From Lachnospiraceae bacterium (GTDB lineage Bacteria; Bacillota; Clostridia; Lachnospirales; Lachnospiraceae): a stretch of DNA of 64,000 nucleotides. The DNA lies in NCBI GenBank assembly GCA_022781985.1, contig JALESH010000063.1, positions 1 through 64,000 of the forward strand, in the 5' to 3' direction. A program made the translations under genes and the position numbers. The notes beneath the pieces were generated by a model. The model had not been told where the DNA came from. It did no database searches and saw nothing but the letters and a program-made list of their open reading frames with translations. Below are positions 53,475-61,052 of the stretch, in pieces; within the stretch, counting starts at the first letter, position 1, and every line of letters begins with the position of its first letter.

Positions 53475-56111
53475 TTATAATTGACTCTCCAAAACCTTTG
53501 CAGCCTCATCCAGAGCCTCATCCATTCCCGCCGGATTCCTGCCTCCTGCCTGGGCCATATTGGGACGGCCGCCTCCGCCGCCTCCGATCAGGGCTGCAAT
53601 TCCTTTGATCAGGTTCCCTGCATGGGCCCCCTTTTGCATAGCCTCCTCTGTGGCCATGGCAACCAGGTTTACCCTGCCCTCCACATCGGAGACCAGAACC
53701 ACAACGCCTTCTCCCAGCCTGGCCTTGAGCTGGTCACCCAGATCCCTGAGGCCGTTCATATCCACGCCGGACACCTTGGCAGCCAGCAGCCTGACTCCCT
53801 TGATCTCCTTCACCTGATCCATCACATCCCCCAAAGCTTCCCTTGCTGCCCTGCTCTTTAAGGATTCGTTTTCGCTCTGGAGGCTCTTTAACTCAGCCAT
53901 CAGCTGCTCCAGTCTGGCTGCCAGTCCTGCAGGAGTGGTCTTTACAGCCTTTGCCGCCTTCTCCAGCGTATCCTCCAGCTCCCTATAGTATTGGAAAACG
54001 CCGTTGCCGGTGAGCGCCTCTATCCTTCTGACCCCGGCTGCCACACCGCTTTCCGAAAGGATCTTAAATGCCGAAATCATTCCCGTATTAGCCACATGGG
54101 TACCGCCGCAGAGCTCCGTGGAGAAGTCCCCCATCCTGACTACCCGGACCTCCTCACCATATTTTTCCCCAAAGAGAGCCATAGCACCGCATTTTTTTGC
54201 TTCGTCAATCGACATGACAGCAGTTTCCACCCTCAGGGACTCTGCGATCTTTTCGTTGACCAGCTTCTCCACTGCTGCGACCTCCTCTGCCGTCATGGCA
54301 GAAAAATGGCTGAAATCAAACCGCAGCCTCTCTCCGTCCACATAGGAACCGGCCTGCTCCACATGGGTGCCCAGCACCGTCCTCAGGGCTTTCTGAAGCA
54401 GATGGGTAGCGCTGTGATTCCTGCAGGTATCCGAACGGTTCTCCGTATCTACGGTCAGGGTTACCGCATCTCCTGTCCTGAACATGCCTCTGGCCACCCT
54501 GCCGATATGCCCTGTCTTGCCGCCCGCCAGCTTCACTGTATCAAGCACCCGGAACTCCCCATCCTTGGAGGAGATGCTTCCCACATCCCCCTTCTGACCT
54601 CCCATGGTAGCATAGAAAGGGGTCTCTTCTACGATAATTGTCCCATTTTCCCCATCAGTGAGAGCCCCTGCTATCTCAGTCTCCGTAGTCAGCACGGTGA
54701 TCCGGGAAGAATGAACCAGTCTGTCATAGCCCACAAATTCCGTGGTCAGGGCCGGATCAATGGCGTCATATACGGTGGCATCCGCACCGATATAATTGCT
54801 CACCTTACGGGCGGAGCGGGCCTTCACCTTCTGTTCCTCCATGGCCTCTGCAAAGCCCCTTTCGTCCACCGAAAAGCCCTTTTCCTCCAGAATCTCCCTG
54901 GTCAGGTCAATGGGAAAGCCATAGGTATCGTATAATTTAAAGGCATCCCGACCGGAGAGCTCTTTTCTGCCTTCCTTTTCCATGGCAGCCTCCAGCTCAG
55001 CCAAGATCGTCAGCCCCTGATCAATTGTCCTGCCAAACTTGCCCTCTTCCTCTGTGAGCACATTGAAAATAAAGTCCTTCTTTTCTTCTAATTCCGGATA
55101 ACCGTCCCGGCTTCCCCGGATCACCGTATCGCTCAGACCTGCCAGAAAGCGTCCTTCTATTCCCAGAAGCCTGCCATGCCTTGCCGCCCGGCGGATGATC
55201 CTTCTCAGTACATAGCCTCGGCCTTCGTTAGAGGGCATAATGCCGTCAGAAATCATAAATGTAGCTGAACGGATATGGTCCGTCACGATACGGATAGATA
55301 CATCCCACTCATATTTCTGCCTGTATTCCCTGCCTGACAGCTCACACACCCGGCTCCGCAGCGCCCGGATCGTATCCACATCAAAAATGGAATCCACATC
55401 CTGTACCACTGCAGCCAGACGCTCCAGCCCCATACCGGTATCTATGTTTTTCTGCTCCAGCTCTGTATAGCTGCCCTTGCCGTCGTTATCGAACTGGGTG
55501 AATACGTTGTTCCAGACCTCTATATAGCGGTCGCATTCGCAGCCCACCGTACATCCCGGCTTCCCGCAGCCGTATTTCTCGCCTCTGTCATAGTAGATCT
55601 CCGAGCAGGGACCGCAGGGGCCGGCCCCATGCTCCCAGAAATTATCCTCCTTACCAAAACGGAAAATCCTCTCCGGCGCAATCCCTATTTCTTTATTCCA
55701 TATTTCAAATGCCTCATCATCCTCCACATAAACAGAGGCATAGAGCCTGTCCGGCTCCAGTCCCACTACCTGGGTCAGAAATTCCCAGCTCCAGGCAATG
55801 GCCTCTTTTTTGAAATAGTCGCCGAAGGAAAAGTTGCCCAGCATCTCAAAAAAGGTACCGTGACGTGCGGTCTTGCCGATATTGTCAATATCCCCCGTCC
55901 TGATACACTTCTGACAGGTGGCAACCCTCCTCCTGGGAGGTATCTCCTGTCCAGTAAAATAGGGCTTTAAGGGAGCCATGCCGGAATTGATCAGAAGCAG
56001 GCTGTTGTCATTATGGGGCACCAGTGAGAAGCTCTTCATGACCAGATGTCCCTTGCCCTCAAAGAACTGTAAAAACATCCTTCTGAGTTCATTTACTCCA
56101 TACTGTTTCAT
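53475..56111 (-). CDS. alaS: Alanyl-tRNA synthetase
   Basis: An 878-residue class II synthetase charging tRNA-Ala and editing Ser/Gly mischarges. The catalytic core (1-460) includes NSGMAPLKPYF; the editing domain has the zinc motif HSATHLLQKAL and ELCGGTHV, and the C-terminal DHHA1 domain ends with GGGGGRPNMAQAGG. Length is typical. AGGAGG is 24 bases before the ATG, with a nearer AAAGG. It follows glyS by 23 bases and probably shares its promoter. Confidence 0.97.
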   Translation of the reverse strand: MKQYGVNELRRMFLQFFEGKGHLVMKSFSLVPHNDNSLLLINSGMAPLKPYFTGQEIPPRRRVATCQKCIRTGDIDNIGKTARHGTFFEMLGNFSFGDYFKKEAIAWSWEFLTQVVGLEPDRLYASVYVEDDEAFEIWNKEIGIAPERIFRFGKEDNFWEHGAGPCGPCSEIYYDRGEKYGCGKPGCTVGCECDRYIEVWNNVFTQFDNDGKGSYTELEQKNIDTGMGLERLAAVVQDVDSIFDVDTIRALRSRVCELSGREYRQKYEWDVSIRIVTDHIRSATFMISDGIMPSNEGRGYVLRRIIRRAARHGRLLGIEGRFLAGLSDTVIRGSRDGYPELEEKKDFIFNVLTEEEGKFGRTIDQGLTILAELEAAMEKEGRKELSGRDAFKLYDTYGFPIDLTREILEEKGFSVDERGFAEAMEEQKVKARSARKVSNYIGADATVYDAIDPALTTEFVGYDRLVHSSRITVLTTETEIAGALTDGENGTIIVEETPFYATMGGQKGDVGSISSKDGEFRVLDTVKLAGGKTGHIGRVARGMFRTGDAVTLTVDTENRSDTCRNHSATHLLQKALRTVLGTHVEQAGSYVDGERLRFDFSHFSAMTAEEVAAVEKLVNEKIAESLRVETAVMSIDEAKKCGAMALFGEKYGEEVRVVRMGDFSTELCGGTHVANTGMISAFKILSESGVAAGVRRIEALTGNGVFQYYRELEDTLEKAAKAVKTTPAGLAARLEQLMAELKSLQSENESLKSRAAREALGDVMDQVKEIKGVRLLAAKVSGVDMNGLRDLGDQLKARLGEGVVVLVSDVEGRVNLVAMATEEAMQKGAHAGNLIKGIAALIGGGGGGRPNMAQAGGRNPAGMDEALDEAAKVLESQL

Positions 56112-56134
56112 TTTCTTTCTAAAATCCTTTCCTC

Positions 56135-57523
56135 CTAAAAAGTAAATTTATCCGCAAAATATGCATCCAGATCGGCTACCGCTACTCTCTCCTGCTCCAT
56201 GGTGTCCCGGAAGCGCACCGTAACACAGCCGTCTGTCTCTGATTCAAAATCATAAGTAATGCAGAAGGGAGTCCCGATTTCATCCTGCCTGCGGTATCTC
56301 TTGCCGATATTCCCCCTGTCGTCAAATTCGCAGTTGTATTTTTTGGACAGCTGTGCAAATATCCTTTCCGCGCCCTCGTTCAGCTTCTTGGACAGGGGCA
56401 GCACGCCGATTTTCACAGGCGCCAGTGCCGGATGGAAATGCAAAACGGTACGCACATCCCCCTCTCCGATTTCCTCCTCATCATAGGCTGCGCAGAGGAA
56501 AGCCAGAACTACGCGGTCTGCTCCCAGGGAAGGCTCGATGACATAAGGCACATACCTCCAATCCTTCTGGTCGTCAAAATAGCTCATATCCTGTCCGGAG
56601 GTATTCTGATGCTGGGTCAGGTCATAATCTGTCCTGTCCGCGATTCCCCAGAGTTCTCCCCAGCCGAAGGGGAAGAGGAACTCAATGTCTGTGGTTGCCT
56701 TGGAGTAGAAGGAAAGCTCTTCCTGGCCGTGATCCCTCACTCTCATCTCCTCATCCTTCATCCCCAGGGATTTCAGCCAGTCGATACAGAACTGCTTCCA
56801 GTATGCAAACCATTCCAGATCCGTATCAGGCTCGCAGAAAAATTCCAGCTCCATCTGTTCAAACTCTCTGGTCCGGAAGGTAAAGTTGCCCGGAGTGATC
56901 TCATTACGGAAGGACTTTCCGATCTGTCCGATGCCGAAGGGTATCTTTTTTCTGGAGGTTCTCTGTACATTTTTAAAATTGACGAAGATCCCCTGTGCAG
57001 TCTCCGGTCTCAGGTATACGGTATTTTTGGCATCCTCCGTAACCCCCTGAAAGGTCTTGAACATCAGGTTGAACTGACGGATATCGGTAAAATTATGCTT
57101 GCCGCAGGTAGGGCAGGGGATCCGGTTATCCTCCACAAACTGCTTCATCTGCTCCTGACTCCAGCCATCCACCGAGCCCTCCAGCTCTATCTTCTGCTCT
57201 GCCGCAAAGTCCTCGATAAGCTTATCTGCCCGGAAGCGCTCATGACACTCCCTGCAGTCCATCAGGGGATCGGAGAAACCTCCCAGATGTCCGGACGCCA
57301 CCCAGGCCTGGGGATTCATCAGGATGGCGCAGTCCACGCCTACGTTGTACTGGTTTTCCATGACAAACTTCTGCCACCATGCCTTTTTTACATTGTTTTT
57401 CAGCTCTACTCCCAGATTGCCGTAGTCCCAGGTATTGGCTAGCCCTCCATAGATTTCCGAACCGGGATATACAAATCCCCTCGCCTTTGCCAGTGCTACA
57501 ATCTTATCCATCGTCTTTTCCAT
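56135..57523 (-). CDS. glyS: Glycyl-tRNA synthetase (single-chain alpha2 type)
   Basis: A 462-residue class II synthetase of the single-polypeptide (eukaryotic/Gram-positive) type, not the bacterial alpha2beta2 type. [18 protein letters not shown] marks the start; a zinc-type CxxC pair (DCRECHERF and PCPTCGKHN) follows, then [14 protein letters not shown] (motif 2 region) and the C-terminal anticodon domain. GGTTATAGCG spacing after AAAGG places the ATG at 57523. It lies between the lipoprotein gene and alaS. Confidence 0.97.
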   Translation of the reverse strand: MEKTMDKIVALAKARGFVYPGSEIYGGLANTWDYGNLGVELKNNVKKAWWQKFVMENQYNVGVDCAILMNPQAWVASGHLGGFSDPLMDCRECHERFRADKLIEDFAAEQKIELEGSVDGWSQEQMKQFVEDNRIPCPTCGKHNFTDIRQFNLMFKTFQGVTEDAKNTVYLRPETAQGIFVNFKNVQRTSRKKIPFGIGQIGKSFRNEITPGNFTFRTREFEQMELEFFCEPDTDLEWFAYWKQFCIDWLKSLGMKDEEMRVRDHGQEELSFYSKATTDIEFLFPFGWGELWGIADRTDYDLTQHQNTSGQDMSYFDDQKDWRYVPYVIEPSLGADRVVLAFLCAAYDEEEIGEGDVRTVLHFHPALAPVKIGVLPLSKKLNEGAERIFAQLSKKYNCEFDDRGNIGKRYRRQDEIGTPFCITYDFESETDGCVTVRFRDTMEQERVAVADLDAYFADKFTF

Positions 57524-57544
57524 CGCTATAACCTTTCTCCTTGT

Positions 57545-58180
57545 TTACTCATATACTACATAATACATGCCTAATGCTTCCCCGTTTTCATCTGCCTGCA
57601 TATCTGCCTTATCCTTTCCGGCAGGAGTCACATGCTCACCGATATACCGGATTTTTCCCGGCAGCTTTACACGGACGGGCTGGTCTGCGATCAGTATCCT
57701 GGCTTCTCCCATGGAAAGCAGCCCTTCCTTTCCGATCCCCTTCTCCCCCTGCGGATCCGTCATGGATACATCCAGAGAATAGCCTGCCTCATAGGCCTCC
57801 GCAACCGTACCGGAGAAAAGAGTTTTCTCATTGTACTCATCGGTATTAAAGGCTGTGTAGGCTCTGGCCGAGGAGTATTTCAGCTCCATTGTAATCATAC
57901 CCTTTTCATTCTCCAGTTTCTCGATCTGAATATTCTCCGGCTGATAGCTTCTGTTGAACTCTGCCACCTCTGAGAGCACCATGTTCCTCAGTTCCTCTTC
58001 ATCATAGTACTCTGCCTCAAAGCCCTCCTGTATGGTTTCCGATATACTGCCGTCCTTGTTCACCTCGATCACAGCCCTCGGTTCTCCGGTATCTGTAACT
58101 GCTCCCGCTCCGCCCTGTCCGCAGCCCCACAGACAAAGACCGGCGAAAAGGATTCCCGCCGCCATTCTCATTCTACGCAT
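57545..58180 (-). CDS. Putative lipoprotein of unknown function
   Basis: A 211-residue secreted lipoprotein: a basic start and hydrophobic segment with lipobox LWGC (Cys20), then a Gly-rich linker and an acidic alpha/beta domain (35-205). The domain contains a long acidic helix (YYDEEELRNMVLSEVAEF) and beta-like segments with IRYIGEHVTPAGKDKADM near the end. I do not recognise a family. It is inserted between recO and glyS, which are adjacent in many Firmicutes, and the promoter at 58230-58258 precedes it; the downstream glyS and alaS are probably co-transcribed. Confidence 0.75.
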   Translation of the reverse strand: MRRMRMAAGILFAGLCLWGCGQGGAGAVTDTGEPRAVIEVNKDGSISETIQEGFEAEYYDEEELRNMVLSEVAEFNRSYQPENIQIEKLENEKGMITMELKYSSARAYTAFNTDEYNEKTLFSGTVAEAYEAGYSLDVSMTDPQGEKGIGKEGLLSMGEARILIADQPVRVKLPGKIRYIGEHVTPAGKDKADMQADENGEALGMYYVVYE

Positions 58181-58229
58181 ACGCTTCGCCCTCCGCTGTC
58201 GCTTCCTTCCATGCTTTCATATTCTCAAT

Positions 58230-58258
58230 ATTATATCTGACTTCTATCTCTTTTTCAA
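58230..58258 (-). promoter_or_regulatory. Sigma-A promoter of lipoprotein-glyS-alaS
   Basis: The minus strand reads TTGAAA (58253-58258), 17 bases, TATAAT (58230-58235), about 50 bases before the lipoprotein start. The leader is too short for a T-box. Confidence 0.8.
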
Positions 58259-58273
58259 TATACAATTTCCCGA

Positions 58274-58921
58274 TTACAGCTCTGCCAGAATGGACAGGCT
58301 TTTGAATTCCCGGTCCACAAATCTTCTTCTGTACAGGTCTGTGATCTCCCTGAGCTGATCCAGCACCTCCTCCGTCACCGTAAATGTGTATAATTTCTCT
58401 ACCGGGCTGTCTGCTATGTAATTCATGGCATAGACTGTGGATTCCATCCAGTCTCTCCCCTCCGGGAGACCGGGATATTCTCCGTTGTAAACCAGTGCCT
58501 TGACCTCAAAGATGCAGCGGACCAGTTCCCTCCTCAGGCTGGGAAGCTGAAGGGCGCGGAGGGATTGATAGAGGAGCTTGAGCATCTGCCTCTCATCGTT
58601 GTTTTCTCTGGTATAATAGTCCATCACCTCCAGAAAATACATCCCATAGCAGGCACCCTCAAAGTCCTCCCTGAGCTTCTCAAAATAATTGCTGATATCC
58701 GCCTCTGCCAGACTGTAGGAATTTCTGCCTGCATACATTTTAAATTCCCCGAAAGCAAAGGGCGAGGCGGCGGCTACCAGCCTGCTGTTGGGCTTCCTAG
58801 CCCCCCTGGCAAAGGCTGCCACCTTCCCCCTTTCCTTCGTCAATATGAGGACGCGTCTATCGTATTCCCCGATAGGCTCCGCCTTCAAAACCATCCCGGT
58901 CAGTTTCACCAACTCCTGCAT
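58274..58921 (-). CDS. recO: DNA repair protein RecO
   Basis: A 215-residue RecO, which loads RecA on SSB-coated DNA with RecR/RecF. The N-terminal OB-fold (KLTGMVLKAEPIGEYDRRVLILTKERGKVAAFARGARKP, split over residues 5-45) is clear, and a helical domain follows. It is shorter than the usual 240-255 residues, and the region that normally carries a CxxC zinc finger (about residues 145-165) has no cysteines. The start at 58921 fits the family. It overlaps yqzL by 65 bases. Confidence 0.93.
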   Translation of the reverse strand: MQELVKLTGMVLKAEPIGEYDRRVLILTKERGKVAAFARGARKPNSRLVAAASPFAFGEFKMYAGRNSYSLAEADISNYFEKLREDFEGACYGMYFLEVMDYYTRENNDERQMLKLLYQSLRALQLPSLRRELVRCIFEVKALVYNGEYPGLPEGRDWMESTVYAMNYIADSPVEKLYTFTVTEEVLDQLREITDLYRRRFVDREFKSLSILAEL

Positions 58922-59048
58922 ACGGGCTGTCCCCCATAACCATATGTTCCTGTGATACGTTTTCTGTTTCCTGCTTCCCCTTATACCTCAGATAATCCTC
59001 TATGCTTCCTGTATTTAAAAATTGTTGCCAGTAATTTGATTCCTTCAT
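58857..59048 (-). CDS. YqzL-like small protein
   Basis: A 63-residue protein: the first 25 residues (NYWQQFLNTGSIEDYLRYKG) match the small YqzL family found between era and recO in Bacillus. The rest (residues 30-63) has no family counterpart and is encoded in a region shared with recO. GGGGG lies seven bases before the ATG. The 65-base overlap with recO is unusual; the reading frame may simply run on because the ancestral stop was lost. Function unknown. Confidence 0.75.
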   Translation of the reverse strand: MKESNYWQQFLNTGSIEDYLRYKGKQETENVSQEHMVMGDSPYAGVGETDRDGFEGGAYRGIR

Positions 59049-59101
59049 CTTGCGCCCCCTAATCTTTGTGTTGCTATTAGAGTTCGCCTTTTTCCTTTTT
59101 C

Positions 59102-60019
59102 CTATTCGGAATCTTCCGGATTATAACCAAAATTTTTCATGTACAGGCCGCTGTCCCGCCAGTCCCTTCTGACCTTCACCCAGAGCTGCAGGTTTACCCT
59201 GCACTCCAGCATATTCTCAATCTCCGGGCGTGCTGCGCTTCCGATCTTTTTCAGCATGGCGCCCTGCTTTCCTATGATGATTCCCTTGTGGGATTCCCTC
59301 TCGCAGACAATCGTTGCCTCTATATCCATGATGGGGGATTTTCCTGCGCCCCTGCGCTGCTTCATCCTTTCGATGGTAACCGCTATGCCATGGGGAATCT
59401 CATCCTCCAGGCAGCGCAGCGCCTTTTCCCTGACCAGTTCCGCCACGATCTGTCTCTCCGGCTGGTCAGTCACCGTGTCCTCGTCGTAAAATGCCGGTCC
59501 TTGGGGGAGATATTTCATAATACAGGAAATCAAGGTATCCGTATTACGGCTCCTTAAGGCCGATACCGGCACAATCTCTGCAAACTCCAGCTCCTTCCTG
59601 TAGACATCAATAGCTGCCAGTACCTCCTCCCTTTTTACTGTATCGGTCTTGTTGATGACCAGGATCACCGGGGTCTTCACCCCCGAAAGTAGCTCGATAA
59701 TATGTCTCTCCCCGGCTCCGATATAGACAGAAGGCTCTACCAGCCACAGAATCACATCCACCTGAGCCAGTGCTCTTTCTGCTGTCCTGACCATATAATT
59801 GCCCAGCTTATTCCTGGCCTTATGGATACCGGGGGTATCTACGAATACGATCTGCCCCTCTTTGGAGGTATAGACCGTCTGTATCCTGTTTCTGGTGGTC
59901 TGGGGCTTATTGCTGGTAATGGCGATCTTCTGGCCGATCAGATGATTCATCAGAGTGGATTTGCCCACGTTAGGCCTCCCTATCAGGGTGACAAAGCCGG
60001 ATTTATAATTCTTTTCCAT
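59102..60019 (-). CDS. era: GTPase Era
   Basis: A 305-residue essential GTPase that binds the 3' end of 16S rRNA during 30S assembly. The G domain has GRPNVGKST (residues 14-22), FVDTPGIHK, and VINKTDTV. The C-terminal KH domain (about 210-290) has the VCERESHKGIIIGKQGAMLK core. The start at 60019 has GGGG upstream and overlaps the end of the DUF4349 lipoprotein gene by 17 bases. Confidence 0.97.
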   Translation of the reverse strand: MEKNYKSGFVTLIGRPNVGKSTLMNHLIGQKIAITSNKPQTTRNRIQTVYTSKEGQIVFVDTPGIHKARNKLGNYMVRTAERALAQVDVILWLVEPSVYIGAGERHIIELLSGVKTPVILVINKTDTVKREEVLAAIDVYRKELEFAEIVPVSALRSRNTDTLISCIMKYLPQGPAFYDEDTVTDQPERQIVAELVREKALRCLEDEIPHGIAVTIERMKQRRGAGKSPIMDIEATIVCERESHKGIIIGKQGAMLKKIGSAARPEIENMLECRVNLQLWVKVRRDWRDSGLYMKNFGYNPEDSE

Positions 60020-60992
60020 GATTTTCCCCTTCTTCCCTGTCTTGCCCCATCTGCCCTTTTATCTTTGCCTCTTTTCTTTTCCTGATCCTCCTGACAAGAA
60101 ATACCGAAGCTATGACCAATGCCGCCAGGAAGAGGATGTAGGGCAGGCCGATCACAAAGCCGATCAGTAAGTCTGCAAGAAAGTCTTTCAGATTCCTCAT
60201 GGAATTGAGGAAGCCGCTTCCCATCCTCTCCAGAGCCGATACCTCCTCTACAGGCGTGAGCTGTTCTACCTCGCTGATAGACAGATATACGGTGGAATAG
60301 TCTATCAGGTTGTCATAGGTTCTAAGCTGGGATTCCATGCTCTCCAGCTCATATCTCACCTGGGAAAGACGCTCCTCCAGAACAAGGATATCCTCTATGG
60401 ACTCTGCCTGCTCCAGCAGCTCCAGCAGCCTGCCCTGCTCTGTGATGAGCACCTTTTTATGGCTCTCCAGATCCACGTACTCAAGAGTCACATCCTGCGT
60501 GCTCTCTTCCCTGCGGATCATGTTGGATACCTCTGCCACCTCGGTCACAAATCCATCCAGCCTGTCACTGGGAATGCGGATGGTCAGGTCAGCACTTCGG
60601 CTGCCGCCGCCATACCAGCTGCTGCCGTTATAGACGTTCATATTCTCTATGTAGCCGCCCAGGTCTGCTGTCCGCTTTTCCATCTTGGACAATAGGAGGT
60701 CAAACTCCTCCGTCTCCACATTCAAATTTACATTTTTAATCAGTTTACGCGAGGTTTCCACAGAAGCAGAGCTGCCCTCGCCCGGCTCCGCCCTCTCCAC
60801 CGCTTCTGCCGCCGGCTCCTCCCAATACTCCTGTCCATAGATTTCTCCGGCGGAAGAACCGGCCTCCATCTCCACCGCTTCCTCTGTCATCATCCCGGCC
60901 GCCATATCTGCTGATTTGCTTCCGGAGCCGCAGCCGCCCAAACACAGCAGCGCAGCTCCCATCATCCCCATTAAATACTTTCTTTGGTTCAT
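60003..60992 (-). CDS. DUF4349 lipoprotein with coiled coil and C-terminal membrane segment
   Basis: A 329-residue protein. A lipobox (LGGC, Cys21) is followed by a low-complexity Ala/Glu/Gly region to about residue 80 and the DUF4349 domain (80-270, with IKNVNLNVETEEFDLLLSK and RSADLTIRIPSDRLDGFV). Within it is a coiled coil (LESHKKVLITEQGRLLELLE). A membrane segment (about 275-300) precedes a basic tail. Family function is unknown. It overlaps era by 17 bases. Confidence 0.85.
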   Translation of the reverse strand: MNQRKYLMGMMGAALLCLGGCGSGSKSADMAAGMMTEEAVEMEAGSSAGEIYGQEYWEEPAAEAVERAEPGEGSSASVETSRKLIKNVNLNVETEEFDLLLSKMEKRTADLGGYIENMNVYNGSSWYGGGSRSADLTIRIPSDRLDGFVTEVAEVSNMIRREESTQDVTLEYVDLESHKKVLITEQGRLLELLEQAESIEDILVLEERLSQVRYELESMESQLRTYDNLIDYSTVYLSISEVEQLTPVEEVSALERMGSGFLNSMRNLKDFLADLLIGFVIGLPYILFLAALVIASVFLVRRIRKRKEAKIKGQMGQDREEGENHGKEL

Positions 60993-61052
60993 AAATAACT
61001 TCCCTTTCCTTCCTATGTCATTGACATGACAGGGGGGGCCGCCCTGTGCCCC

